Shown in pieces: positions 48,721 through 60,566 of a stretch of 64,000 nt of DNA; within the stretch, counting starts at the first letter, position 1; the number at the start of each line of letters is the position of its first letter. The stretch is taken from assembly GCA_964035575.1 (NCBI GenBank), contig OZ037874.1, positions 186,001 through 250,000 on the forward strand, given 5' to 3'. The position numbers and the translations under genes were made by a program. The notes under the pieces were generated by a model. The model made no database searches. It saw only the letters and a list, made by a program, of their open reading frames with translations, and had not been told where the DNA came from. The stretch is from Rhynchopus sp. YZ270_cl-10 (lineage: Eukaryota; Euglenozoa; Diplonemea; Diplonemida; Diplonemidae).

Positions 48721-50271
48721 CTACCTCCTGCATGACTTCCGCCGCCTGTTGCCCACGCACCTCAGTCCAGATGCACAACACGACTCCTGCCCAATGCACG
48801 AACGGTTCTCACGGAGGCTGCTCCTGCACTGTGTTGGCGGTGTTGGCGGTGTTGTTGGTGTTGTTGGTGTCGTGGGTGTCGTGGGAGCACCACCCCCAAG
48901 CACACGGCACGACCTCCGGCGACTTGCACTGCATGCAGTCATGCACCTTGCGGAACGTGAGTTCAGCTCGTAGCAAGTGGTGCCCGATACACAGCAGTCT
49001 GGCGAGGAGCGGCAGCTGTCCGACACCTGCAGCGTTCGTCCGTTGCAGGTCGACGGAGATGGTGCTGTGACTGGTGCAGGTGTTCTCACAGGTGGGCTCG
49101 ACGTTGTCGGGGGGCTGAGCGTCCTTGGCGGGGTTGGTGTCCTGACAGGCGGGCTCGGGGGGCTTGGCGTCCTCAGAGGAGGGGCTGTCCCGGGAGGCGG
49201 GCTTGCTGTCCCCACCACAGCCCCCTCAACACGCACGCTGACACGGCACTCAGAGACAGGGCCGTCGGATGCTGTGAAGGTTGCAGCCAAGACAAACGTG
49301 CGGCCCGCGTCGTTGCGTGTCGGTGTGTAGCGCAGGCCTGCGTAGCCTGTGTCGGTGATCGTTGTCCCGGAAGGTGTCAGGAGCTGTGTGTTGGGTGCGT
49401 TTGTGTTTGGGTACGTGACACGCATGGAGCGTGTTGTGGTGTAGAGTGCGTTGAAGTCGACACTGAAGTCCTCACCCACAGGGATCACGAGTGTGGTGCT
49501 CTCGCTCTGTGAGGCAATGCAGCGGGGTGCAGCGAACCGTGTGGAGCAGCTGTTGTACATGAACTCAATCGCAGCCACGTCGCCTGCACTCAGCCCGCTG
49601 CGCTGGCCAATTGGCTGTGGCGAGATGATTGTTGGCTGACGTCCAATTCTGAAGCCGTTCGGTCCATAGTGCATGATCGACCCGTAGTCGTACTTGCCCA
49701 GGTCACGTCCACTCGCGCCGTTCTTTCTGAAGTTGTTTTCCAAGCCCTCCTGCACCTGTGAGAGGTCGACCGTAACGTAGTTGTCTCTGTCCTTCCGCGA
49801 CTGCTCGTGCGAAAGACCCAGGGAGTGACCGATCTCGTGAATTGCCGCTCCCGTTGAGCACCCGCCGGCAAGGTTGATGGTGTTGACACCTGCTGAGCGA
49901 GTACCGATGGGCGAACTGCACCCATTTCCATTTTGGAAGCGGATGTACGGACGTGGGCACGATGCGTCCGAGGCACACTGGTTGAAACGGAAGCACGTCT
50001 TCGCCTCCCAATCCCGCACTGCGTTTGCAATACGTGAATCAGAAGAGCTGAGCGACGTTGCGACAGCGTAGTTCACAGCCTCACCCACAGGGAACAGCTG
50101 CGACGCACGTGTCAGCGGTGTGGCCCCAAGCACCTTCCCAGCACGGTCAGTCTCCACAGGCACCTGGATGTCACCTTCAACAATGCTGAAGTCGTAATCC
50201 CAGTCGGGACGTCCACCACTCGCAGACACAGCAGCACACATGCTCAGGACTACCAAGGGTGACGTCTTCAT
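48721..50271 (-). CDS. Secreted astacin metalloprotease, array copy 2
   Basis: 516 residues, identical in sequence to copy 1 except for one additional Thr-Thr-Pro in the linker before the second knottin-like module (long, 2576-bp unit type). Zinc site, Met-turn and all cysteines are intact. Confidence 0.93.
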   Translation of the reverse strand: MKTSPLVVLSMCAAVSASGGRPDWDYDFSIVEGDIQVPVETDRAGKVLGATPLTRASQLFPVGEAVNYAVATSLSSSDSRIANAVRDWEAKTCFRFNQCASDASCPRPYIRFQNGNGCSSPIGTRSAGVNTINLAGGCSTGAAIHEIGHSLGLSHEQSRKDRDNYVTVDLSQVQEGLENNFRKNGASGRDLGKYDYGSIMHYGPNGFRIGRQPTIISPQPIGQRSGLSAGDVAAIEFMYNSCSTRFAAPRCIASQSESTTLVIPVGEDFSVDFNALYTTTRSMRVTYPNTNAPNTQLLTPSGTTITDTGYAGLRYTPTRNDAGRTFVLAATFTASDGPVSECRVSVRVEGAVVGTASPPPGTAPPLRTPSPPSPPVRTPTPPRTLSPPTTSSPPVRTPAPVTAPSPSTCNGRTLQVSDSCRSSPDCCVSGTTCYELNSRSARCMTACSASRRRSCRVLGGGAPTTPTTPTTPTTPPTPPTQCRSSLRENRSCIGQESCCASGLRCVGNRRRKSCRR

Positions 50272-51296
50272 CTTGTGGTGACTCTCTTCTTGTGTATGTG
50301 GAATCTGTTGTGTGCAGGTGGGTGAGTGTGAAAACGCTGTTGAAATGAAGAAGTGGCGGGGTTGCTTTGTTTGTGGGTTTTGTTGTTCGTCATAAATAGC
50401 CAAAAAAAAGAAACAAAAAGGCAAAACGAAAGTGATGGGGTGGAAATATGCTTCTCAGGGCACATCATTAACAACTGGGGGTTTGGATGAAGAGTGCAGG
50501 GGGTTCTTGCTCTGTACTGCCCTGAAGGACGTAGAAAAAGGGGAACAGCAAGAAAAACACTATAGAGCACCATTGCTGTGGACGCTTTGCTGTACAGCGC
50601 TTATCTCCTTCGTCACCCCAACTATGACAGTGAAGATTGTATCATAATGGATAGATATGGCGCACAAAGGTGTTTTGCTAATGGTGATAGAGTGAGTTGG
50701 GCATTTGAAAAAATAAAAAGGAAAAAGGGAAAACTCATGTCTAAACAAACAGTTGTAATGAAACGGGTGTCAAAAAACAAAAGGGGGCAAAATTGAAAGA
50801 AAGGGGAGTGTGTGAACGGGGGCGGTGCACAAACACCAAATAATAATGATGTGTGACGTTGAAAGTGCAATACAGTGTGCTGTTCAGTTTTTCAATTCAC
50901 AACAAAAAAACGCTGATAATAAAAAATCACACCAACACTGTCAAGACACAAAGAACTGTTGTGGTCGGAGAACAGCGGGTCACCGTCCAACCACAGCAGC
51001 CAAGGAGTCTCGTATTGTGTGCTGTTCATGTGTGGCTACAACCGGCTGGGCCGGTGTTCTATAAAACAAAGAGAATGGGGGAAACGATAAGATCAAGATA
51101 GAAGATGAAGGTGAGAACGGGGTTCTGCTGGATTACATTCTATATCCGTTCAAAAAGGCACGGGGTGGGGAAATCAAAAGCATTCGGAATGAAACATTCA
51201 AAAGCAACAATTGAGAACACAAGACTCGCAGACAGTAAAGTGCGAACAGTCTTCGGGTGGCCAATTGAACTATGAACTGGCTTGACTCATGCGGTC

Positions 51297-52838
51297 CTAC
51301 CTCCTGCATGACTTCCGCCGCCTGTTGCCCACGCACCTCAGTCCAGATGCACAACACGACTCCTGCCCAATGCACGAACGGTTCTCACGGAGGCTGCTCC
51401 TGCACTGTGTTGGCGGTGTTGGCGGTGTTGTTGGTGTCGTGGGTGTCGTGGGAGCACCACCCCCAAGCACACGGCACGACCTCCGGCGACTTGCACTGCA
51501 TGCAGTCATGCACCTTGCGGAACGTGAGTTCAGCTCGTAGCAAGTGGTGCCCGATACACAGCAGTCTGGCGAGGAGCGGCAGCTGTCCGACACCTGCAGC
51601 GTTCGTCCGTTGCAGGTCGACGGAGATGGTGCTGTGACTGGTGCAGGTGTTCTCACAGGTGGGCTCGACGTTGTCGGGGGGCTGAGCGTCCTTGGCGGGG
51701 TTGGTGTCCTGACAGGCGGGCTCGGGGGGCTTGGCGTCCTCAGAGGAGGGGCTGTCCCGGGAGGCGGGCTTGCTGTCCCCACCACAGCCCCCTCAACACG
51801 CACGCTGACACGGCACTCAGAGACAGGGCCGTCGGATGCTGTGAAGGTTGCAGCCAAGACAAACGTGCGGCCCGCGTCGTTGCGTGTCGGTGTGTAGCGC
51901 AGGCCTGCGTAGCCTGTGTCGGTGATCGTTGTCCCGGAAGGTGTCAGGAGCTGTGTGTTGGGTGCGTTTGTGTTTGGGTACGTGACACGCATGGAGCGTG
52001 TTGTGGTGTAGAGTGCGTTGAAGTCGACACTGAAGTCCTCACCCACAGGGATCACGAGTGTGGTGCTCTCGCTCTGTGAGGCAATGCAGCGGGGTGCAGC
52101 GAACCGTGTGGAGCAGCTGTTGTACATGAACTCAATCGCAGCCACGTCGCCTGCACTCAGCCCGCTGCGCTGGCCAATTGGCTGTGGCGAGATGATTGTT
52201 GGCTGACGTCCAATTCTGAAGCCGTTCGGTCCATAGTGCATGATCGACCCGTAGTCGTACTTGCCCAGGTCACGTCCACTCGCGCCGTTCTTTCTGAAGT
52301 TGTTTTCCAAGCCCTCCTGCACCTGTGAGAGGTCGACCGTAACGTAGTTGTCTCTGTCCTTCCGCGACTGCTCGTGCGAAAGACCCAGGGAGTGACCGAT
52401 CTCGTGAATTGCCGCTCCCGTTGAGCACCCGCCGGCAAGGTTGATGGTGTTGACACCTGCTGAGCGAGTACCGATGGGCGAACTGCACCCATTTCCATTT
52501 TGGAAGCGGATGTACGGACGTGGGCACGATGCGTCCGAGGCACACTGGTTGAAACGGAAGCACGTCTTCGCCTCCCAATCCCGCACTGCGTTTGCAATAC
52601 GTGAATCAGAAGAGCTGAGCGACGTTGCGACAGCGTAGTTCACAGCCTCACCCACAGGGAACAGCTGCGACGCACGTGTCAGCGGTGTGGCCCCAAGCAC
52701 CTTCCCAGCACGGTCAGTCTCCACAGGCACCTGGATGTCACCTTCAACAATGCTGAAGTCGTAATCCCAGTCGGGACGTCCACCACTCGCAGACACAGCA
52801 GCACACATGCTCAGGACTACCAAGGGTGACGTCTTCAT
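51297..52838 (-). CDS. Secreted astacin metalloprotease, array copy 3
   Basis: 513 residues, short TTP form like copy 1, flanked on both sides by long forms. Short and long forms are therefore interspersed rather than grouped, which fits exchange or repeated slippage. Confidence 0.93.
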   Translation of the reverse strand: MKTSPLVVLSMCAAVSASGGRPDWDYDFSIVEGDIQVPVETDRAGKVLGATPLTRASQLFPVGEAVNYAVATSLSSSDSRIANAVRDWEAKTCFRFNQCASDASCPRPYIRFQNGNGCSSPIGTRSAGVNTINLAGGCSTGAAIHEIGHSLGLSHEQSRKDRDNYVTVDLSQVQEGLENNFRKNGASGRDLGKYDYGSIMHYGPNGFRIGRQPTIISPQPIGQRSGLSAGDVAAIEFMYNSCSTRFAAPRCIASQSESTTLVIPVGEDFSVDFNALYTTTRSMRVTYPNTNAPNTQLLTPSGTTITDTGYAGLRYTPTRNDAGRTFVLAATFTASDGPVSECRVSVRVEGAVVGTASPPPGTAPPLRTPSPPSPPVRTPTPPRTLSPPTTSSPPVRTPAPVTAPSPSTCNGRTLQVSDSCRSSPDCCVSGTTCYELNSRSARCMTACSASRRRSCRVLGGGAPTTPTTPTTPPTPPTQCRSSLRENRSCIGQESCCASGLRCVGNRRRKSCRR

Positions 52839-53863
52839 CTTGTGGTGACTCTCTTCTTGTGTATGTGGAATCTGTTGTGTGCAGGTGGGTGAGTGTGAAA
52901 ACGCTGTTGAAATGAAGAAGTGGCGGGGTTGCTTTGTTTGTGGGTTTTGTTGTTCGTCATAAATAGCCAAAAAAAAGAAACAAAAAGGCAAAACGAAAGT
53001 GATGGGGTGGAAATATGCTTCTCAGGGCACATCATTAACAACTGGGGGTTTGGATGAAGAGTGCAGGGGGTTCTTGCTCTGTACTGCCCTGAAGGACGTA
53101 GAAAAAGGGGAACAGCAAGAAAAACACTATAGAGCACCATTGCTGTGGACGCTTTGCTGTACAGCGCTTATCTCCTTCGTCACCCCAACTATGACAGTGA
53201 AGATTGTATCATAATGGATAGATATGGCGCACAAAGGTGTTTTGCTAATGGTGATAGAGTGAGTTGGGCATTTGAAAAAATAAAAAGGAAAAAGGGAAAA
53301 CTCATGTCTAAACAAACAGTTGTAATGAAACGGGTGTCAAAAAACAAAAGGGGGCAAAATTGAAAGAAAGGGGAGTGTGTGAACGGGGGCGGTGCACAAA
53401 CACCAAATAATAATGATGTGTGACGTTGAAAGTGCAATACAGTGTGCTGTTCAGTTTTTCAATTCACAACAAAAAAACGCTGATAATAAAAAATCACACC
53501 AACACTGTCAAGACACAAAGAACTGTTGTGGTCGGAGAACAGCGGGTCACCGTCCAACCACAGCAGCCAAGGAGTCTCGTATTGTGTGCTGTTCATGTGT
53601 GGCTACAACCGGCTGGGCCGGTGTTCTATAAAACAAAGAGAATGGGGGAAACGATAAGATCAAGATAGAAGATGAAGGTGAGAACGGGGTTCTGCTGGAT
53701 TACATTCTATATCCGTTCAAAAAGGCACGGGGTGGGGAAATCAAAAGCATTCGGAATGAAACATTCAAAAGCAACAATTGAGAACACAAGACTCGCAGAC
53801 AGTAAAGTGCGAACAGTCTTCGGGTGGCCAATTGAACTATGAACTGGCTTGACTCATGCGGTC

Positions 53864-55414
53864 CTACCTCCTGCATGACTTCCGCCGCCTGTTGCCCACG
53901 CACCTCAGTCCAGATGCACAACACGACTCCTGCCCAATGCACGAACGGTTCTCACGGAGGCTGCTCCTGCACTGTGTTGGCGGTGTTGGCGGTGTTGTTG
54001 GTGTTGTTGGTGTCGTGGGTGTCGTGGGAGCACCACCCCCAAGCACACGGCACGACCTCCGGCGACTTGCACTGCATGCAGTCATGCACCTTGCGGAACG
54101 TGAGTTCAGCTCGTAGCAAGTGGTGCCCGATACACAGCAGTCTGGCGAGGAGCGGCAGCTGTCCGACACCTGCAGCGTTCGTCCGTTGCAGGTCGACGGA
54201 GATGGTGCTGTGACTGGTGCAGGTGTTCTCACAGGTGGGCTCGACGTTGTCGGGGGGCTGAGCGTCCTTGGCGGGGTTGGTGTCCTGACAGGCGGGCTCG
54301 GGGGGCTTGGCGTCCTCAGAGGAGGGGCTGTCCCGGGAGGCGGGCTTGCTGTCCCCACCACAGCCCCCTCAACACGCACGCTGACACGGCACTCAGAGAC
54401 AGGGCCGTCGGATGCTGTGAAGGTTGCAGCCAAGACAAACGTGCGGCCCGCGTCGTTGCGTGTCGGTGTGTAGCGCAGGCCTGCGTAGCCTGTGTCGGTG
54501 ATCGTTGTCCCGGAAGGTGTCAGGAGCTGTGTGTTGGGTGCGTTTGTGTTTGGGTACGTGACACGCATGGAGCGTGTTGTGGTGTAGAGTGCGTTGAAGT
54601 CGACACTGAAGTCCTCACCCACAGGGATCACGAGTGTGGTGCTCTCGCTCTGTGAGGCAATGCAGCGGGGTGCAGCGAACCGTGTGGAGCAGCTGTTGTA
54701 CATGAACTCAATCGCAGCCACGTCGCCTGCACTCAGCCCGCTGCGCTGGCCAATTGGCTGTGGCGAGATGATTGTTGGCTGACGTCCAATTCTGAAGCCG
54801 TTCGGTCCATAGTGCATGATCGACCCGTAGTCGTACTTGCCCAGGTCACGTCCACTCGCGCCGTTCTTTCTGAAGTTGTTTTCCAAGCCCTCCTGCACCT
54901 GTGAGAGGTCGACCGTAACGTAGTTGTCTCTGTCCTTCCGCGACTGCTCGTGCGAAAGACCCAGGGAGTGACCGATCTCGTGAATTGCCGCTCCCGTTGA
55001 GCACCCGCCGGCAAGGTTGATGGTGTTGACACCTGCTGAGCGAGTACCGATGGGCGAACTGCACCCATTTCCATTTTGGAAGCGGATGTACGGACGTGGG
55101 CACGATGCGTCCGAGGCACACTGGTTGAAACGGAAGCACGTCTTCGCCTCCCAATCCCGCACTGCGTTTGCAATACGTGAATCAGAAGAGCTGAGCGACG
55201 TTGCGACAGCGTAGTTCACAGCCTCACCCACAGGGAACAGCTGCGACGCACGTGTCAGCGGTGTGGCCCCAAGCACCTTCCCAGCACGGTCAGTCTCCAC
55301 AGGCACCTGGATGTCACCTTCAACAATGCTGAAGTCGTAATCCCAGTCGGGACGTCCACCACTCGCAGACACAGCAGCACACATGCTCAGGACTACCAAG
55401 GGTGACGTCTTCAT
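53864..55414 (-). CDS. Secreted astacin metalloprotease, array copy 4
   Basis: 516 residues, long TTP form. No amino-acid difference from copy 2 was noticed. Confidence 0.93.
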   Translation of the reverse strand: MKTSPLVVLSMCAAVSASGGRPDWDYDFSIVEGDIQVPVETDRAGKVLGATPLTRASQLFPVGEAVNYAVATSLSSSDSRIANAVRDWEAKTCFRFNQCASDASCPRPYIRFQNGNGCSSPIGTRSAGVNTINLAGGCSTGAAIHEIGHSLGLSHEQSRKDRDNYVTVDLSQVQEGLENNFRKNGASGRDLGKYDYGSIMHYGPNGFRIGRQPTIISPQPIGQRSGLSAGDVAAIEFMYNSCSTRFAAPRCIASQSESTTLVIPVGEDFSVDFNALYTTTRSMRVTYPNTNAPNTQLLTPSGTTITDTGYAGLRYTPTRNDAGRTFVLAATFTASDGPVSECRVSVRVEGAVVGTASPPPGTAPPLRTPSPPSPPVRTPTPPRTLSPPTTSSPPVRTPAPVTAPSPSTCNGRTLQVSDSCRSSPDCCVSGTTCYELNSRSARCMTACSASRRRSCRVLGGGAPTTPTTPTTPTTPPTPPTQCRSSLRENRSCIGQESCCASGLRCVGNRRRKSCRR

Positions 55415-56439
55415 CTTGTGGTGACTCTCTTCTTGTGTATGTGGAATCTGTTGTGTGCAGGTGGGTGAGTGTGAAAACGCTGTTGAAATGAAGAAGTGGC
55501 GGGGTTGCTTTGTTTGTGGGTTTTGTTGTTCGTCATAAATAGCCAAAAAAAAGAAACAAAAAGGCAAAACGAAAGTGATGGGGTGGAAATATGCTTCTCA
55601 GGGCACATCATTAACAACTGGGGGTTTGGATGAAGAGTGCAGGGGGTTCTTGCTCTGTACTGCCCTGAAGGACGTAGAAAAAGGGGAACAGCAAGAAAAA
55701 CACTATAGAGCACCATTGCTGTGGACGCTTTGCTGTACAGCGCTTATCTCCTTCGTCACCCCAACTATGACAGTGAAGATTGTATCATAATGGATAGATA
55801 TGGCGCACAAAGGTGTTTTGCTAATGGTGATAGAGTGAGTTGGGCATTTGAAAAAATAAAAAGGAAAAAGGGAAAACTCATGTCTAAACAAACAGTTGTA
55901 ATGAAACGGGTGTCAAAAAACAAAAGGGGGCAAAATTGAAAGAAAGGGGAGTGTGTGAACGGGGGCGGTGCACAAACACCAAATAATAATGATGTGTGAC
56001 GTTGAAAGTGCAATACAGTGTGCTGTTCAGTTTTTCAATTCACAACAAAAAAACGCTGATAATAAAAAATCACACCAACACTGTCAAGACACAAAGAACT
56101 GTTGTGGTCGGAGAACAGCGGGTCACCGTCCAACCACAGCAGCCAAGGAGTCTCGTATTGTGTGCTGTTCATGTGTGGCTACAACCGGCTGGGCCGGTGT
56201 TCTATAAAACAAAGAGAATGGGGGAAACGATAAGATCAAGATAGAAGATGAAGGTGAGAACGGGGTTCTGCTGGATTACATTCTATATCCGTTCAAAAAG
56301 GCACGGGGTGGGGAAATCAAAAGCATTCGGAATGAAACATTCAAAAGCAACAATTGAGAACACAAGACTCGCAGACAGTAAAGTGCGAACAGTCTTCGGG
56401 TGGCCAATTGAACTATGAACTGGCTTGACTCATGCGGTC

Positions 56440-57990
56440 CTACCTCCTGCATGACTTCCGCCGCCTGTTGCCCACGCACCTCAGTCCAGATGCACAACAC
56501 GACTCCTGCCCAATGCACGAACGGTTCTCACGGAGGCTGCTCCTGCACTGTGTTGGCGGTGTTGGCGGTGTTGTTGGTGTTGTTGGTGTCGTGGGTGTCG
56601 TGGGAGCACCACCCCCAAGCACACGGCACGACCTCCGGCGACTTGCACTGCATGCAGTCATGCACCTTGCGGAACGTGAGTTCAGCTCGTAGCAAGTGGT
56701 GCCCGATACACAGCAGTCTGGCGAGGAGCGGCAGCTGTCCGACACCTGCAGCGTTCGTCCGTTGCAGGTCGACGGAGATGGTGCTGTGACTGGTGCAGGT
56801 GTTCTCACAGGTGGGCTCGACGTTGTCGGGGGGCTGAGCGTCCTTGGCGGGGTTGGTGTCCTGACAGGCGGGCTCGGGGGGCTTGGCGTCCTCAGAGGAG
56901 GGGCTGTCCCGGGAGGCGGGCTTGCTGTCCCCACCACAGCCCCCTCAACACGCACGCTGACACGGCACTCAGAGACAGGGCCGTCGGATGCTGTGAAGGT
57001 TGCAGCCAAGACAAACGTGCGGCCCGCGTCGTTGCGTGTCGGTGTGTAGCGCAGGCCTGCGTAGCCTGTGTCGGTGATCGTTGTCCCGGAAGGTGTCAGG
57101 AGCTGTGTGTTGGGTGCGTTTGTGTTTGGGTACGTGACACGCATGGAGCGTGTTGTGGTGTAGAGTGCGTTGAAGTCGACACTGAAGTCCTCACCCACAG
57201 GGATCACGAGTGTGGTGCTCTCGCTCTGTGAGGCAATGCAGCGGGGTGCAGCGAACCGTGTGGAGCAGCTGTTGTACATGAACTCAATCGCAGCCACGTC
57301 GCCTGCACTCAGCCCGCTGCGCTGGCCAATTGGCTGTGGCGAGATGATTGTTGGCTGACGTCCAATTCTGAAGCCGTTCGGTCCATAGTGCATGATCGAC
57401 CCGTAGTCGTACTTGCCCAGGTCACGTCCACTCGCGCCGTTCTTTCTGAAGTTGTTTTCCAAGCCCTCCTGCACCTGTGAGAGGTCGACCGTAACGTAGT
57501 TGTCTCTGTCCTTCCGCGACTGCTCGTGCGAAAGACCCAGGGAGTGACCGATCTCGTGAATTGCCGCTCCCGTTGAGCACCCGCCGGCAAGGTTGATGGT
57601 GTTGACACCTGCTGAGCGAGTACCGATGGGCGAACTGCACCCATTTCCATTTTGGAAGCGGATGTACGGACGTGGGCACGATGCGTCCGAGGCACACTGG
57701 TTGAAACGGAAGCACGTCTTCGCCTCCCAATCCCGCACTGCGTTTGCAATACGTGAATCAGAAGAGCTGAGCGACGTTGCGACAGCGTAGTTCACAGCCT
57801 CACCCACAGGGAACAGCTGCGACGCACGTGTCAGCGGTGTGGCCCCAAGCACCTTCCCAGCACGGTCAGTCTCCACAGGCACCTGGATGTCACCTTCAAC
57901 AATGCTGAAGTCGTAATCCCAGTCGGGACGTCCACCACTCGCAGACACAGCAGCACACATGCTCAGGACTACCAAGGGTGACGTCTTCAT
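56440..57990 (-). CDS. Secreted astacin metalloprotease, array copy 5
   Basis: 516 residues, long TTP form, indistinguishable by eye from copies 2, 4 and 6. The identity extends through both flanking spacers. Confidence 0.93.
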   Translation of the reverse strand: MKTSPLVVLSMCAAVSASGGRPDWDYDFSIVEGDIQVPVETDRAGKVLGATPLTRASQLFPVGEAVNYAVATSLSSSDSRIANAVRDWEAKTCFRFNQCASDASCPRPYIRFQNGNGCSSPIGTRSAGVNTINLAGGCSTGAAIHEIGHSLGLSHEQSRKDRDNYVTVDLSQVQEGLENNFRKNGASGRDLGKYDYGSIMHYGPNGFRIGRQPTIISPQPIGQRSGLSAGDVAAIEFMYNSCSTRFAAPRCIASQSESTTLVIPVGEDFSVDFNALYTTTRSMRVTYPNTNAPNTQLLTPSGTTITDTGYAGLRYTPTRNDAGRTFVLAATFTASDGPVSECRVSVRVEGAVVGTASPPPGTAPPLRTPSPPSPPVRTPTPPRTLSPPTTSSPPVRTPAPVTAPSPSTCNGRTLQVSDSCRSSPDCCVSGTTCYELNSRSARCMTACSASRRRSCRVLGGGAPTTPTTPTTPTTPPTPPTQCRSSLRENRSCIGQESCCASGLRCVGNRRRKSCRR

Positions 57991-59015
57991 CTTGTGGTGA
58001 CTCTCTTCTTGTGTATGTGGAATCTGTTGTGTGCAGGTGGGTGAGTGTGAAAACGCTGTTGAAATGAAGAAGTGGCGGGGTTGCTTTGTTTGTGGGTTTT
58101 GTTGTTCGTCATAAATAGCCAAAAAAAAGAAACAAAAAGGCAAAACGAAAGTGATGGGGTGGAAATATGCTTCTCAGGGCACATCATTAACAACTGGGGG
58201 TTTGGATGAAGAGTGCAGGGGGTTCTTGCTCTGTACTGCCCTGAAGGACGTAGAAAAAGGGGAACAGCAAGAAAAACACTATAGAGCACCATTGCTGTGG
58301 ACGCTTTGCTGTACAGCGCTTATCTCCTTCGTCACCCCAACTATGACAGTGAAGATTGTATCATAATGGATAGATATGGCGCACAAAGGTGTTTTGCTAA
58401 TGGTGATAGAGTGAGTTGGGCATTTGAAAAAATAAAAAGGAAAAAGGGAAAACTCATGTCTAAACAAACAGTTGTAATGAAACGGGTGTCAAAAAACAAA
58501 AGGGGGCAAAATTGAAAGAAAGGGGAGTGTGTGAACGGGGGCGGTGCACAAACACCAAATAATAATGATGTGTGACGTTGAAAGTGCAATACAGTGTGCT
58601 GTTCAGTTTTTCAATTCACAACAAAAAAACGCTGATAATAAAAAATCACACCAACACTGTCAAGACACAAAGAACTGTTGTGGTCGGAGAACAGCGGGTC
58701 ACCGTCCAACCACAGCAGCCAAGGAGTCTCGTATTGTGTGCTGTTCATGTGTGGCTACAACCGGCTGGGCCGGTGTTCTATAAAACAAAGAGAATGGGGG
58801 AAACGATAAGATCAAGATAGAAGATGAAGGTGAGAACGGGGTTCTGCTGGATTACATTCTATATCCGTTCAAAAAGGCACGGGGTGGGGAAATCAAAAGC
58901 ATTCGGAATGAAACATTCAAAAGCAACAATTGAGAACACAAGACTCGCAGACAGTAAAGTGCGAACAGTCTTCGGGTGGCCAATTGAACTATGAACTGGC
59001 TTGACTCATGCGGTC

Positions 59016-60566
59016 CTACCTCCTGCATGACTTCCGCCGCCTGTTGCCCACGCACCTCAGTCCAGATGCACAACACGACTCCTGCCCAATGCACGAACGG
59101 TTCTCACGGAGGCTGCTCCTGCACTGTGTTGGCGGTGTTGGCGGTGTTGTTGGTGTTGTTGGTGTCGTGGGTGTCGTGGGAGCACCACCCCCAAGCACAC
59201 GGCACGACCTCCGGCGACTTGCACTGCATGCAGTCATGCACCTTGCGGAACGTGAGTTCAGCTCGTAGCAAGTGGTGCCCGATACACAGCAGTCTGGCGA
59301 GGAGCGGCAGCTGTCCGACACCTGCAGCGTTCGTCCGTTGCAGGTCGACGGAGATGGTGCTGTGACTGGTGCAGGTGTTCTCACAGGTGGGCTCGACGTT
59401 GTCGGGGGGCTGAGCGTCCTTGGCGGGGTTGGTGTCCTGACAGGCGGGCTCGGGGGGCTTGGCGTCCTCAGAGGAGGGGCTGTCCCGGGAGGCGGGCTTG
59501 CTGTCCCCACCACAGCCCCCTCAACACGCACGCTGACACGGCACTCAGAGACAGGGCCGTCGGATGCTGTGAAGGTTGCAGCCAAGACAAACGTGCGGCC
59601 CGCGTCGTTGCGTGTCGGTGTGTAGCGCAGGCCTGCGTAGCCTGTGTCGGTGATCGTTGTCCCGGAAGGTGTCAGGAGCTGTGTGTTGGGTGCGTTTGTG
59701 TTTGGGTACGTGACACGCATGGAGCGTGTTGTGGTGTAGAGTGCGTTGAAGTCGACACTGAAGTCCTCACCCACAGGGATCACGAGTGTGGTGCTCTCGC
59801 TCTGTGAGGCAATGCAGCGGGGTGCAGCGAACCGTGTGGAGCAGCTGTTGTACATGAACTCAATCGCAGCCACGTCGCCTGCACTCAGCCCGCTGCGCTG
59901 GCCAATTGGCTGTGGCGAGATGATTGTTGGCTGACGTCCAATTCTGAAGCCGTTCGGTCCATAGTGCATGATCGACCCGTAGTCGTACTTGCCCAGGTCA
60001 CGTCCACTCGCGCCGTTCTTTCTGAAGTTGTTTTCCAAGCCCTCCTGCACCTGTGAGAGGTCGACCGTAACGTAGTTGTCTCTGTCCTTCCGCGACTGCT
60101 CGTGCGAAAGACCCAGGGAGTGACCGATCTCGTGAATTGCCGCTCCCGTTGAGCACCCGCCGGCAAGGTTGATGGTGTTGACACCTGCTGAGCGAGTACC
60201 GATGGGCGAACTGCACCCATTTCCATTTTGGAAGCGGATGTACGGACGTGGGCACGATGCGTCCGAGGCACACTGGTTGAAACGGAAGCACGTCTTCGCC
60301 TCCCAATCCCGCACTGCGTTTGCAATACGTGAATCAGAAGAGCTGAGCGACGTTGCGACAGCGTAGTTCACAGCCTCACCCACAGGGAACAGCTGCGACG
60401 CACGTGTCAGCGGTGTGGCCCCAAGCACCTTCCCAGCACGGTCAGTCTCCACAGGCACCTGGATGTCACCTTCAACAATGCTGAAGTCGTAATCCCAGTC
60501 GGGACGTCCACCACTCGCAGACACAGCAGCACACATGCTCAGGACTACCAAGGGTGACGTCTTCAT
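59016..60566 (-). CDS. Secreted astacin metalloprotease, array copy 6
   Basis: 516 residues, long TTP form. It is the last of the three consecutive long-form units before the edge copy. Confidence 0.93.
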   Translation of the reverse strand: MKTSPLVVLSMCAAVSASGGRPDWDYDFSIVEGDIQVPVETDRAGKVLGATPLTRASQLFPVGEAVNYAVATSLSSSDSRIANAVRDWEAKTCFRFNQCASDASCPRPYIRFQNGNGCSSPIGTRSAGVNTINLAGGCSTGAAIHEIGHSLGLSHEQSRKDRDNYVTVDLSQVQEGLENNFRKNGASGRDLGKYDYGSIMHYGPNGFRIGRQPTIISPQPIGQRSGLSAGDVAAIEFMYNSCSTRFAAPRCIASQSESTTLVIPVGEDFSVDFNALYTTTRSMRVTYPNTNAPNTQLLTPSGTTITDTGYAGLRYTPTRNDAGRTFVLAATFTASDGPVSECRVSVRVEGAVVGTASPPPGTAPPLRTPSPPSPPVRTPTPPRTLSPPTTSSPPVRTPAPVTAPSPSTCNGRTLQVSDSCRSSPDCCVSGTTCYELNSRSARCMTACSASRRRSCRVLGGGAPTTPTTPTTPTTPPTPPTQCRSSLRENRSCIGQESCCASGLRCVGNRRRKSCRR